Shown: piece by piece, positions 44,231 to 54,652 of the stretch
Layout of the letters: every line of letters begins with the position of its first letter
Position numbering within the stretch: the stretch's first letter is position 1
From: an uncultured Lachnospiraceae bacterium
GTDB lineage: Bacteria; Bacillota; Clostridia; Lachnospirales; Lachnospiraceae
Length of the DNA: 64,000 bases
Assembly: GCA_900316855.1 (NCBI GenBank)
Contig: ONEK01000009.1
Coordinates: 1 to 64,000, forward strand
Reading direction: 5' to 3'
The notes under the pieces: model-generated
The model's database searches: none
What the model was told of the DNA's origin: nothing
Seen by the model: only the letters and a program-made list of their open reading frames with translations
Program-made: the position numbers and the translations under genes

Positions 44231-44423
44231 CGCGGGTCTTACTGATCCGCCGGGTTTGACTTTATTAAGGCGTACCATTATTATATTTGGGTGGTTTTGT
44301 ACATAACTGTCCAAAGCACAAGTTCTTGGTGTTTCATCTGCATGAAATGTACAGATGTGGTACCCCTTCAAAATTTAAGGCAGGCAGCGGGCACGGCCCG
44401 TTCCGGGAAGGAGATCAGGACCA

Positions 44424-45293
44424 ATGGGTAAAGTCGGTATTGTTACAGACAGCGGCAGCGGCATTATTCTGCCGGAAGCGAAGGAGATGGGGATCGGCTT
44501 CGTCTCGATTCCGTTCATGTTCGGCGATGGCGAGGAGACATTTTTCGAGGATATCAACCTCACGAGGGCGGAGTTCTTCCAACGTCTTGCGGACGGACAG
44601 ACTGTCCACACGTCGCAGCCAAGCCCCGTTGACGTCCTGAAGGTGTGGGACAAATGCCTCGAGACATACGATGAGCTCGTTTATATCCCGATGTCGAGCG
44701 GTCTTTCCGGCTCCTGTCAGTCCGCGGTCATGCTCTCCAGCGATTATGACGGCAGGGTGCAGGTCGTGAACAACCAGCGCATCTCCGTGACGCAGCGGCG
44801 CTCCGTCGAGGATGCCCTGGCGCTTGCCGCAAAGGGCTGGTCCGCGAAGCAGATCAAAGACAAGCTCGAGGAGGTCAAGTTCGACTCCTCCATCTACATC
44901 ATGCTGGATACGCTGACGTACTTAAAGCGCGGCGGACGCATCACGCCTGCTGCCGCAGCCATCGGATCCCTCCTGCGTTTAAAGCCCGTCCTGCAGATCC
45001 AGGGCGACAAGCTCGATGCCTTCTCGAAGGCACGCACGCTCCAGCAGGGCAAGAATACGATGATCACCGCGATGAAGAGCGATTTCGAGAAGCGGTTTAA
45101 CAATGAGCCGATGCACCTGTACTGCGTACAGGCGGAGTGCCCCGAGCCGTTCGCGGCATGGAAGCAGGAGATGACATCCGCCTTCCCTGGCGTCACCATC
45201 GAGGATGACAAGCTTCCCTGTGTCATCTGCTGCCACATCGGCCCCGGCGCCCTCGCCATTGCCGCCAGCAAGGTCATCCCGGAGACAGCCTGA
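44424..45293 (+). CDS. DegV/FakB family fatty-acid-binding protein
   Basis: A 289-aa DegV-family protein that binds a fatty acid and presents it to FakA. Hallmarks are VGIVTDSGSGI at the start, TSQPSPVDVLKVWDKCL with the binding-pocket TSQPSP, the PMSSGLSGSCQSA loop, and DTLTYLKRGGRITPAAAAIG. GGAAGGAG precedes ATG 44424. The 193 nt after recG contain TTGACT at 44256 but no well-spaced -10. GGTAC-type words and a TTTCAT/CTGC/ATGAAA hairpin near 44331 are present, with no recognised riboswitch. Confidence 0.93.
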   Translation: MGKVGIVTDSGSGIILPEAKEMGIGFVSIPFMFGDGEETFFEDINLTRAEFFQRLADGQTVHTSQPSPVDVLKVWDKCLETYDELVYIPMSSGLSGSCQSAVMLSSDYDGRVQVVNNQRISVTQRRSVEDALALAAKGWSAKQIKDKLEEVKFDSSIYIMLDTLTYLKRGGRITPAAAAIGSLLRLKPVLQIQGDKLDAFSKARTLQQGKNTMITAMKSDFEKRFNNEPMHLYCVQAECPEPFAAWKQEMTSAFPGVTIEDDKLPCVICCHIGPGALAIAASKVIPETA

Positions 45294-45320
45294 ATCATTC
45301 AGTACAGGAACATTCACTTC

Positions 45321-47249
<1,929 letters not shown>

Positions 47250-47392
47250 AGCAGGCCTGCTGCGGGGCATGGGTTTTTAACACTGTAATTATAGGGTCAG
47301 AAGTATCTGTCAGGCCACAACGATCAGGCTCGTAAAGGCCTGCCGGAAAACCGGCTGATTTCCGGGACCCGCCAGATATCAACGGAGTTGTC

Positions 47393-49660
47393 ATGCCACG
47401 TAAAACAACGGCAGAAGAAACCATACAGGAGCAGATCATCCCCTCCGAATATTCGGAGCTGATGCAGAAGTCGTACATCGATTACGCGATGAGCGTCATC
47501 ATATCCCGTGCGCTTCCGGATATCCGCGACGGCTTGAAGCCCGTCCAGCGGCGCGTGCTGTACGACATGCAGGAGCTCGGCATCCACTACGACGGCGCGT
47601 ACCGCAAATCAGCGCGTATCGTCGGCGATACGATGGGTAAATACCACCCGCACGGCGACAGCTCGATCTATGATTCGCTCGTCGTCATGGCGCAGGATTT
47701 CAAGAAGGAACTCCCGCTCGTCAACGGACACGGCAACTTCGGCACGATCGAGGGCGATTCCGCCGCCGCCATGCGTTACACGGAGGCAAAGCTCCAGAAG
47801 ATCACGGAGAAGGGGATTCTCGCGGACCTCGACAAGAACGTCGTCGACTTCGTCCCCAACTTCGATGAGACGGAGAAGGAGCCACAGGTTCTGCCCGCGA
47901 TGATCCCGAACTTCCTCATCAACGGTTCGGAGGGCATTGCCGTCGGCATGGCGACTTCCACGCCGACACACAACGTCGGCGAGGCAATCGACGCCGAGAT
48001 CGCGGTCCTGGAAAACCCCGACATCACGACGAAGGAGCTGATGCGGATCCTGCCGGGTCCTGATTTCCCGACAGGCGGAATCGTGGTCAACCGCGATGAG
48101 CTCGCGGAGGTCTACGAGACCGGCGTCGGCAGAATCCGGCTCCGCGGACGCGTTGAGGTCGAGACCCCGAAGGGGCGCAATGGCCATATCTATGTCGTCG
48201 TCACCGAGATTCCCTACACCATGATCGGGTCCGGCATCGCGAAGTTCCTGCAGGATGTGGCGGCACTCTCCGAGACCCGGCAGACGAACGATATCGTCGA
48301 CATCTCGAACCAGTCCTCGAAGGAGGGCATCCGCATCGTCATCGAGCTGAAAAAGGACGCCGATGTCGAGCGCTTCAAGGCACTCCTGTATAAGAAGACA
48401 CACCTCGAGGATACATTCGGCGTCAACATGCTCGCCATCCGCGACGGCCGTCCGGAAACACTCGGCCTGAAGCAGATCCTGCAGGCCAACGTGGACTTCG
48501 CGTTCGAGGTGACAAGGCGCAAGTACGAAACGCTCCTTGCAAAGGAGAAGGAAAAGCGCGAGATCCAGGAGGGCCTCATCAAGGCCGTGAACGTCATCGA
48601 CCTTGTCATCGAGATCCTGCGCGGCTCCCGTGACCGCGTCATGGCGAAGAAATGCCTCGTTGAGGGCGTGACGGACGGCATCCGCTTCAAAAGCCGCGGC
48701 TCGGAGGTCATGGCCGCCCAGCTGCATTTCACGGACCGTCAGGCCGACGCCATCCTCGACATGCGCCTGTACAAGCTCATCGGCCTCGAGCTCGACGCGC
48801 TCATCAAAGAGCACGAGGAGACCGTCGCCAATATTTACAAATACGAGGACATCCTGGAGCAGCGCCGCTCGATGACGAACGTCATCCGCAAAACGCTTCA
48901 GGATTTCAAGAAGGAATTTGCTTCTCCCCGCAAAACGCAGATCATCCAGGGCGAGGAGATCGTCCTTGCGGCTCCGAAGATCGAGGAGACGGACGTCGTG
49001 TTCGTCATGGACCGCTTCGGCTACGCGAAGACGATCGATACGTCCGCCTACGAGCGCAACCAGGATGCGGTCGACGCGGAGAACCGGTATGTCCTTACTG
49101 TAAAAAATACGGGCAGAATCTGCATTTTCACCAATACAGGCATGCTGCACACCGTGAAGGTCGCAGACCTCCCCATGGGGAAATTCCGCGACAAGGGCGT
49201 CCCGATCGACAATATCTGCAGATATGATTCCTCGAAGGAGGATATCGTCTGCATCACAGGTCAGAGCGAGCTGAATCTGTACCGCATGGTCTTCGTAACG
49301 AGGAACTCGCTCGTGAAGGTGGTGGACGGCGGCGAGTTTGATGTAACACGCTCCGCCGTGGCGGCCACGAAGCTCGATGAGGGCGATGAGGTGATATTCG
49401 TCGGCGGCATCACAACCCAGCAGACGCTCGTCCTGTACACGAAGGACGGCTATTTCCTTCGTTTTGCCATCGACGAGATCCCGGTGCAGAAGAAGACGGC
49501 CCGCGGCGCCCGCGGCATGAAGCTTACGAAAAACGACCTCGTGGAGGGCGCATCACTCGTTGACCAGAACGCGGAGAATGTGCTTACGTTCCATGACCGC
49601 GAGGTCGACCTCAACACGCTGCGCGTCACGAGCCGCGACGGCAGAGGATCGAAGCGGTAA
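47393..49660 (+). CDS. type IIA DNA topoisomerase, A subunit (GyrA/ParC family)
   Basis: DNA-cleaving subunit of a type IIA topoisomerase, 755 aa, partner of the B subunit 143 nt upstream. The N-terminus has the winged-helix segment RALPDIRDGLKPVQRRVLYD, GDTMGKYHPHGDSSIYDSLV, and the catalytic tyrosine in AAAMRYTEAKL. The C-terminal beta-pinwheel starts around residue 500. I find no GyrA box (QRRGGKG-like), which gyrase needs to wrap DNA and introduce negative supercoils. The closest segment, KKTARGARGMKL, is degenerate and lies near the C-terminal end. ParC-like decatenation or relaxation is therefore more likely, but paralogy needs a tree. Confidence 0.92.
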   Translation: MPRKTTAEETIQEQIIPSEYSELMQKSYIDYAMSVIISRALPDIRDGLKPVQRRVLYDMQELGIHYDGAYRKSARIVGDTMGKYHPHGDSSIYDSLVVMAQDFKKELPLVNGHGNFGTIEGDSAAAMRYTEAKLQKITEKGILADLDKNVVDFVPNFDETEKEPQVLPAMIPNFLINGSEGIAVGMATSTPTHNVGEAIDAEIAVLENPDITTKELMRILPGPDFPTGGIVVNRDELAEVYETGVGRIRLRGRVEVETPKGRNGHIYVVVTEIPYTMIGSGIAKFLQDVAALSETRQTNDIVDISNQSSKEGIRIVIELKKDADVERFKALLYKKTHLEDTFGVNMLAIRDGRPETLGLKQILQANVDFAFEVTRRKYETLLAKEKEKREIQEGLIKAVNVIDLVIEILRGSRDRVMAKKCLVEGVTDGIRFKSRGSEVMAAQLHFTDRQADAILDMRLYKLIGLELDALIKEHEETVANIYKYEDILEQRRSMTNVIRKTLQDFKKEFASPRKTQIIQGEEIVLAAPKIEETDVVFVMDRFGYAKTIDTSAYERNQDAVDAENRYVLTVKNTGRICIFTNTGMLHTVKVADLPMGKFRDKGVPIDNICRYDSSKEDIVCITGQSELNLYRMVFVTRNSLVKVVDGGEFDVTRSAVAATKLDEGDEVIFVGGITTQQTLVLYTKDGYFLRFAIDEIPVQKKTARGARGMKLTKNDLVEGASLVDQNAENVLTFHDREVDLNTLRVTSRDGRGSKR

Positions 49661-49677
49661 TGAAAATGCATCCGCGA

Positions 49678-49894
49678 GGGGCACCGCCCTGTGAGAAGGT
49701 CCTTTTGCAGCAGCCGAGCATTTCCCGATGAACCGGATCCGCAATGTTCGCAAAATCCGCCTGTCTGAGCGCACAGCTTTCCACAGCCGGTAAACTCCAG
49801 GCGAGTTAAGGATTTTGCGAACGCATATTGCGAAGACGGCGAATCGTGGAAATTCCGGCTGCGAAACCAGGACCTTCGAACAGGGCGGTGCCCC
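49678..49894. repeat. long nested inverted repeat, family 2 copy B
   Basis: A 217-nt structure just after the topoisomerase A gene. GGGGCACCGCCCTG at 49678-49691 is the exact reverse complement of 49881-49894. Inside, AGGTCCT pairs with AGGACCT, GCAGCCG with CGGCTGC, a TTTCC/GGAAA segment follows, and GCAATGTTCGCAAAATCC pairs with GGATTTTGCGAACGCATATTGC. The loop has CTGTCTGAGCGCACAGC and GCGAGTTAA. Loop words match copy A (5958-6180), while the outer arms are unrelated. It forms the first part of the 538-nt gap before rsmD. Confidence 0.75.
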
Positions 49895-49925
49895 GAACGG
49901 AAGACAGAATTTTTTCAGGAGGCAA

Positions 49926-50188
49926 GTTAGAAAGTTTCGCCGATGCGAAACTTTCATAACCCGGTCGGTGCCTGCGGCATCCGACCTGTGATCATACACG
50001 GGAAACCGCCTTCGCGGATTTCCCGTGATGGATGCCTGCTGACGCAGGCATTAGGAGACAAGTTAGAAAGTTTCGCCGATGCGAAACTTTCATAACCCGG
50101 TCGGTGCCTGCGGCATCCGACCTGTGATCATACACGGGAAACCGCCTTTGCGGATTTCCCGTGATGCATGCCTGCTGTCGCAGGCATT
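49926..50188 (+). repeat. modular hairpin element, locus 3 (two tandem M1-M2-M3-M4 copies)
   Basis: Two copies with a 136-nt period and only a few differences. In copy 1, M1 is at 49930-49955 (GAAAGTTTCGC, loop CGAT), M2 at 49963-49986 (GGTCGGTGCC, loop TGC, GGCATCCGACC with a bulged T), M3 at 49997-50027 (CACGGGAAACCGC, loop CTTC) and M4 at 50032-50051 (ATGCCTGC, loop TGAC, GCAGGCAT). Copy 2 starts near 50062, with M3 loop CTTT and M4 loop TGTC. Four bases after the second M4 comes GGGAGG, the rsmD ribosome site. Confidence 0.88.
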
Positions 50189-50198
50189 GGGAGGTAAT

Positions 50199-50762
50199 AT
50201 GAGAGTAATCGCAGGCACGGCGCGGCGCATGCAGCTGGAGACACCGCAGGGCAATGATACGCGTCCGACGCAGGACATCATCAAGGAGACCCTCTTCAAC
50301 ATGATCCAGTTCGAGATCCCGGGGTGCGTTTTCCTCGATCTGTGCGCGGGGAGCGGCTCCATCGGGATCGAAGCCCTGTCGCGGGGCGCAAGGCGCGCGT
50401 ATTTTGTCGAGAACGGGCGCGACGCGGCGAAGTGCATCACGAACAACCTGCATAAGACGCACTTCGAGGAGAGCGGCGTTCTGCTGAAGATGGATGTCCT
50501 GAACGCGCTGCACCAGATTCACGAGAAGCATGCCGATCTCATCTATGTCGACCCGCCGTACGCGGCTGACACATGCCGGAATATCCTGGCGGCGCTGCCG
50601 TCGATGCCCTATGTGGATGAGGATACGCTGATTATCGTGGAGACGGCTCTTACGTCGGATTTTTCGTATCTGGAGGAGCTTGACATGGCGATTGTCAGGG
50701 AGAAGGCTTACCACTCCCAGCGCCATCTTTTCATCCGGAAGGCAGGGAGTGAATTATTATGA
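50199..50762 (+). CDS. rsmD: 16S rRNA (guanine(966)-N(2))-methyltransferase RsmD
   Basis: SAM-dependent methyltransferase acting on small-subunit rRNA, 187 aa. [20 protein letters not shown] is the canonical start, and [15 protein letters not shown] follows. The SAM motif is [20 protein letters not shown], and the catalytic motif is IYVDPPYA (normally DPPY). ATG 50199 is fixed by GGGAGGT; the open frame extends upstream to 50079 but only through the hairpin repeats. It overlaps coaD by 4 nt (ATGA), matching the rsmD-coaD order seen in other Firmicutes. Confidence 0.95.
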   Translation: MRVIAGTARRMQLETPQGNDTRPTQDIIKETLFNMIQFEIPGCVFLDLCAGSGSIGIEALSRGARRAYFVENGRDAAKCITNNLHKTHFEESGVLLKMDVLNALHQIHEKHADLIYVDPPYAADTCRNILAALPSMPYVDEDTLIIVETALTSDFSYLEELDMAIVREKAYHSQRHLFIRKAGSELL

Positions 50763-51268
50763 TCCGAGCGATCTATCCCGGAAGCTTTGACCCCGTAACC
50801 TACGGACATCTCGACGTCATTCACCGCGCCGCGAAGATGTTTGACGAGGTCACGGTCTGTGTCATGTACAACAAGGACAAGGGCGACCGTTCATTGTTTT
50901 CGGTAGATGAACGTGTTAAAATGATACAAGATGTGACCGGCGATATTCCCAATGTCAGGGTGGATTCATACTACGGTCTTGCCAAGGATTACGCGGCGAA
51001 GATCGGCGCCCATGTATCAATCCGCGGGCTTCGCGCCGTGACGGATTTCGAGTATGAGCTGCAGATCGCCCAGACGAACAAGCTCCTGTCGGGAGGCAGC
51101 CTCGATACCGTTTTCCTGACGACGAGCCTGGAATATGCTTACCTGTCTTCTTCGTCCGTGAAGGAGATCGCCTCTTTTGGCGGCGATATTTCCGTGTGTG
51201 TGCCGCCTGAGATCGAACGCATGGTAAAGGACAAGTACAGGGAGCTCGGTGTCACGTCACAATCCTGA
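50759..51268 (+). CDS. coaD: phosphopantetheine adenylyltransferase
   Basis: Penultimate enzyme of coenzyme A synthesis, transferring AMP to 4'-phosphopantetheine. The 169-aa protein has the nucleotidyltransferase motif [16 protein letters not shown] (TxGH), [19 protein letters not shown], and the second ATP-binding motif [17 protein letters not shown]. Length is standard (about 160). Its ATG overlaps the rsmD stop as ATGA, indicating translational coupling. Confidence 0.97.
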   Translation: MIRAIYPGSFDPVTYGHLDVIHRAAKMFDEVTVCVMYNKDKGDRSLFSVDERVKMIQDVTGDIPNVRVDSYYGLAKDYAAKIGAHVSIRGLRAVTDFEYELQIAQTNKLLSGGSLDTVFLTTSLEYAYLSSSSVKEIASFGGDISVCVPPEIERMVKDKYRELGVTSQS

Positions 51269-51322
51269 CCGCCGACAGGACTCTTACCGGTGATTCTTTC
51301 CGTCCGGAGGTTTTTCCAAGCT

Positions 51323-52084
51323 ATGAGCAGTACGAAAATCGAAAAAAAGATCGACGAAATCGAGGACTTTCTGGAAACCTGTAAGTACAAGCCGCTTTCG
51401 AAGGATTACATCATGGTCAACCGGGAGCGGATCGACACACTGGTGGAGGAGCTCCGGGATGTGATCCCCGATGAGGTCGAGCGCTATCAGCAGGTCCTGA
51501 TGCAGAAGGACGAGATCTTCGCGGATGCCAAGGAGAAGGCCGCTGCCCTCATCAAAAGGGCGACAGACCAGATGAACCAGCAGATCAACGAGGAAGAGAT
51601 CACGAAGCAGGCCTATGACCAGGCGCAGCAGGTCGTTGCCGCCGCCAACGCCCAGGCTCAGGATACGACAGACAAAGCCTCCGCGCAGGCGCAGGACATC
51701 ATCACGCAGGCGCAGGAGCAGGCTCAGAGCATTCTCCAGCAGGCGAACGCGCAGGCGAATGAGATCATCACCGGTGCGAGTCAGCAGGTTGCCAATTACA
51801 ACAACCAGGCGCAGAACTACCTCGAGGAGATGCTGACCCATCTGGAGCAGCTCACGCGAACGGTCATCAATGATACGAGCAACACGTTCCAGGGAACGAT
51901 TTCCAGCATGAATTCCTACCTGCAGACCGTGCAGGGCGACCGTCAGGCCCTGGTGCAGCAGCGCCAGCAGGCAGCCCAGCAGCAGGCCATGATGGATCAG
52001 ATGGCTGCGCAGACCGCTGCCGCGGCCGGCATGCAGATCGGAACGGCACAGGAGGATTCCCGGCCCGATCAGGCAGGGCAGTAA
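51323..52084 (+). CDS. coiled-coil protein downstream of coaD
   Basis: A 253-aa largely helical protein typical of the unnamed gene that follows rsmD-coaD in many Lachnospiraceae, sometimes labelled ATPase without catalytic motifs. It starts MSSTKIEKKIDEIEDFLETC, followed by ILVN-like IMVNRERIDTLVEEL. From about residue 75 to 185 a long Ala/Gln-rich coiled coil (AQAQDTTDKASAQAQDII, then TQAQEQAQSILQQANAQA) resembles F-type ATPase b subunit or DivIVA-type helices. It ends in a Gln-rich tail. No Walker motif is present. ATG 51323 follows GGAGG; a GTG at 51290 is possible. Its function is unknown. Confidence 0.8.
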   Translation: MSSTKIEKKIDEIEDFLETCKYKPLSKDYIMVNRERIDTLVEELRDVIPDEVERYQQVLMQKDEIFADAKEKAAALIKRATDQMNQQINEEEITKQAYDQAQQVVAAANAQAQDTTDKASAQAQDIITQAQEQAQSILQQANAQANEIITGASQQVANYNNQAQNYLEEMLTHLEQLTRTVINDTSNTFQGTISSMNSYLQTVQGDRQALVQQRQQAAQQQAMMDQMAAQTAAAAGMQIGTAQEDSRPDQAGQ

Positions 52085-52198
52085 GGCTCCGTTCAGTGAA
52101 GCATTCCGCATGATCACCACCTGCCCTGATCCGGGGATGAATTCGGATACAGATGGAAACGGGCCATCGGGATAATAATAAGACCAAATGAGAACGCG

Positions 52199-52232
52199 GG
52201 CGGGAACGAGTGATCGGTCCCGCCTTTATTTT
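52199..52232 (+). terminator. intrinsic terminator after the coiled-coil gene
   Basis: GGCGGGAAC at 52199-52207 pairs with GGTCCCGCC at 52216-52224 (one mismatch), followed by TTTATTTT. Confidence 0.75.
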
Positions 52233-52265
52233 ATAATGCCGAGTTAATTATCCTTTTGAGATAAA

Positions 52266-52928
52266 ATGATGTACATTATACCGAAGACAGTCAGAGCACT
52301 TCTTTTTGACATGGACGGATCGCTCATGGATTCCATGTGGGTCTGGAAGGCGATCGACGTGGAATATCTCGGCCGGTTCGGCACGGTCCGGCCGGAAAAG
52401 CTCCAGGAGGCAATCGGCGGCGCGTCGATGTATGAGACGGCGCTTTTTTTCAAGGAGCGATTCGGCATCCCCGACCCGCCGGAGAAGATGGTGGATGACT
52501 GGAACAAAATGGCGTGGGATAAATACACGCACGAGGTCTACCCAAAACCCGGTGCCGTTGATCTTCTGGAAGAGGCGGCTTCGCGCGGCGTCCGCTGCGC
52601 GATCTGCAGCTCGAACTCCCGCGAGCTCGTGGAGCAGGTTGTGAAAAGCCGCGGCATGGAGGAGTATTTCCAGTGCATCGTGACCGGAAATGAAGTGCGG
52701 CGGGGAAAGCCCGCACCGGACATCTACCTCAGGGCCTCTAAGGAGCTGAACATAGCACCTGCTGCCTGCGTCGTCTTCGAGGACATCGTGGACGGCATTC
52801 AGGCTGGCCGCAGCGCCGGCATGCGGGTCGTCGCCATCGCGGACGACATCTCCTCCTCTAAGGAGCAGGACAAACGCCGCCTTGCCGACGCGTATGTTGA
52901 GGACTTCCGGTACATTAAATTCGCCTGA
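52266..52928 (+). CDS. HAD superfamily hydrolase (subfamily IA, beta-phosphoglucomutase-like)
   Basis: A 220-aa HAD phosphatase. Motif I is FDMDGSLMDS (nucleophile D at about residue 15; the usual Thr is Ser), motif II is CAICSSNSRELVEQ, motif III lies in GKPAPDIYLRASKEL, and motif IV is CVVFEDIVDGIQAGRSAGMR. A helical cap lies between residues about 20 and 85, as in beta-phosphoglucomutase-like enzymes. The substrate is not identifiable. The ribosome site is weak (GAG before ATG 52266; a second ATG directly follows). Its stop codon lies inside the M1 stem of the hairpin element at 52925. Confidence 0.88.
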   Translation: MMYIIPKTVRALLFDMDGSLMDSMWVWKAIDVEYLGRFGTVRPEKLQEAIGGASMYETALFFKERFGIPDPPEKMVDDWNKMAWDKYTHEVYPKPGAVDLLEEAASRGVRCAICSSNSRELVEQVVKSRGMEEYFQCIVTGNEVRRGKPAPDIYLRASKELNIAPAACVVFEDIVDGIQAGRSAGMRVVAIADDISSSKEQDKRRLADAYVEDFRYIKFA

Positions 52929-53014
52929 TCCGCCGATGCGGGTCATTCGAATTACGAGGGGAGCCTGCGGCATTCCCTCGGCTGATTATTCGCCTGATCC
53001 GCCTTCGCGGGTCA
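52925..53014 (+). repeat. modular hairpin element, locus 4 (M1-M2-M3)
   Basis: M1 is at 52925-52944 (TGATCCGC, loop CGAT, GCGGGTCA) and includes the upstream stop codon. M2 is at 52954-52979 (CGAGGGGAGCC, loop TGC, GGC, ATT, CCCTCG, with an asymmetric internal loop). M3 is at 52995-53014 (TGATCCGC, loop CTTC, GCGGGTCA). M1 and M3 share one stem sequence at this locus but keep their own loops. No M4 is present; the GGAG ribosome site of the next gene starts 6 nt after M3. Confidence 0.85.
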
Positions 53015-53030
53015 CTATTTGGAGATTGAT

Positions 53031-53600
53031 ATGAAGATACAGAAGGGCACCTACGGATATCTGAAGCGCAGGAGGAACCAGACCATCCTGATTGCTGCCG
53101 TTTTCGCGGCCGCGATTCTGGCGACGTACCTGATTCCGCTGTCTGTTTTCAAAACGAACCAGAATTTTTTTACCATCGCGGCAGCGCTTCTTTGCCTGCC
53201 GGAAGCGCGGTTTATCGTTAACCTCGTGATGCTATGCCGCGCAAAGGGCTGCACTTCGCGCTCCTACGATGAAATCTGCGGCGTCCTGCCGGACACGGTC
53301 CCCTGCAGCTTTGACCTGTACCTGACCTCCTATCAGAAGAACTTCCAGATCTCCGCCATCGCTGTCCGCGGCAAGTCTGTCATCGCGCTGACCGAGGACC
53401 CCTCCTGCGACCTGAAGGCAGGGGAGCAGCACATCCGCCGTCTGATGCAGCAGAATAATTTTCACGCCTACACGGTCAAAATTTTCGACAGCGTCGACAG
53501 CTTCACCCGGCGCCTTTCGCAGTTTTCGGACATCCCCGAAACGGAATCCCGCGAAACTGTTGAGGAACTCATGCAACTGTTCCTGAACATTTCGCTTTGA
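53031..53600 (+). CDS. hypothetical membrane protein
   Basis: A 189-aa protein with two adjacent membrane helices (TILIAAVFAAAILATYLIPL at about residues 18-37, and FFTIAAALLCLPEARFIVNL at about 47-66) followed by a soluble alpha/beta domain of about 120 residues. I do not recognise the family. The pattern of two N-terminal helices with a cytoplasmic domain occurs in small unnamed Clostridia proteins. ATG 53031 was preferred to an in-frame TTG at 53019 because GGAG sits 7 nt upstream. Confidence 0.78.
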   Translation: MKIQKGTYGYLKRRRNQTILIAAVFAAAILATYLIPLSVFKTNQNFFTIAAALLCLPEARFIVNLVMLCRAKGCTSRSYDEICGVLPDTVPCSFDLYLTSYQKNFQISAIAVRGKSVIALTEDPSCDLKAGEQHIRRLMQQNNFHAYTVKIFDSVDSFTRRLSQFSDIPETESRETVEELMQLFLNISL

Positions 53601-53765
53601 TGTTTAACCGGCTTGCTTTCGAATGATTAATGGTTGCAATATGGTTTCGGAACTGCTATTATTTTATTGAAACAGGTGTTCGTTCCTGATTCTTTGTCCG
53701 GACGCTCTGTGTTCCCTGGTTTGACTGTTTCTCATTGCATGGAAAAGGAAAGGAAAACCGGCAGC

Positions 53766-54647
53766 ATGAAAACCATTGAAGAAATGCAGAAGAGGAAGAA
53801 AGAACTCGGTTACAGCAACCGTCAGCTTTCCAAATTATCCGGTATACCCTTCGGCACTGTTCAGAAAATTCTTGGCGGATATACAGAGCACCCTCGTTTT
53901 GATACGAAAAGAGCACTTGAAAAAGTTCTTTTTCCTGAGGAAACAACCTATGCTTCTGTCGAAACCTATACTTCTGTCGAAAGAGTGACCCCTGAATCGC
54001 TCTGCGTGAGGGAGAAGTCTTCCGGAAATTATCTCTATGGATCCACAGCAGACGATTCGGATCGTAAGCGCCCGGGAGACTATACGGTGGCCGACTGGGA
54101 ACACCTCCCCGGGGACCGCCGTGTGGAACTGATGGACGGTATCCTCTATGACATGGCCAACCCGGCGCTTGTTCATCAGCTCATCCTGAGCTCCCTGCTG
54201 TTCCAGCTGCTCGACTATGTGGAGAAAAATCACGGCGACTGCAGGGTGATTCCCGCGCCGATCGGGGTCCGTCTTGAAAAAGATGATAAGACTATGCTTG
54301 AACCGGATCTTGTGGTGGTATGCAGCCCGGAGAAGCTGCGCCCCAAATGGCTGGAAGGAGCACCGGATCTCGTGATTGAAATTCTGTCTCCGTCCACCTG
54401 TCATCGGGATCTCACCCGCAAATTCAGCAAATATGAATCCGCAGGGGTACGGTCCTATTGGGTGGTTGATCCGGAGAAGAAGCGCATCCTCGTTTATAAT
54501 TTTGAAGAAGATGACCTGCTGCAGATTCATTCCTTCAGGGATCAGATTCCGGTAACGATCTGGGATAATCAGTGCGTTGTTGACTTCACGGAAATCTGGA
54601 AACAGATTTCATTTCTCTACGACGAAAACGGCACCCTGAAGACATAA
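53766..54647 (+). CDS. HTH - Uma2-family PD-(D/E)XK nuclease fusion
   Basis: A 293-aa protein. Residues about 1-60 are a lambda-repressor-like helix-turn-helix (MQKRKKELGYSNRQLSKLSG, then IPFGTVQKILGG). Residues about 105-290 are a Uma2/DUF820 domain of the PD-(D/E)XK nuclease fold. DRRVELMDGILYDMANPALV opens it, LEPDLVVVC supplies the acidic residue, and LVIEILSPST the E-x-hydrophobic element, followed by KYESAGVRSYWVVDPEKKRI. Uma2 proteins are widespread and mostly uncharacterised. The HTH fusion suggests binding a specific DNA site. ATG 53766 follows AAAGGAAA. Confidence 0.85.
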   Translation: MKTIEEMQKRKKELGYSNRQLSKLSGIPFGTVQKILGGYTEHPRFDTKRALEKVLFPEETTYASVETYTSVERVTPESLCVREKSSGNYLYGSTADDSDRKRPGDYTVADWEHLPGDRRVELMDGILYDMANPALVHQLILSSLLFQLLDYVEKNHGDCRVIPAPIGVRLEKDDKTMLEPDLVVVCSPEKLRPKWLEGAPDLVIEILSPSTCHRDLTRKFSKYESAGVRSYWVVDPEKKRILVYNFEEDDLLQIHSFRDQIPVTIWDNQCVVDFTEIWKQISFLYDENGTLKT

Positions 54648-54652
54648 ACACC

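Noticed and set aside
44240..44420. Riboswitch or T-box leader before degV
   Set aside because: GGGTGG and GGTAC words are present, but there is no T-box core, specifier stem or terminator/antiterminator pair.
49923..50194. CRISPR array
   Set aside because: There are only two 136-nt tandem copies with no spacers, and no cas genes nearby.
50079..50198. N-terminal extension of RsmD through the hairpin element
   Set aside because: The extra 40 residues translate repeat DNA, while a strong ribosome site and the conserved MRVIAG start lie at 50199.
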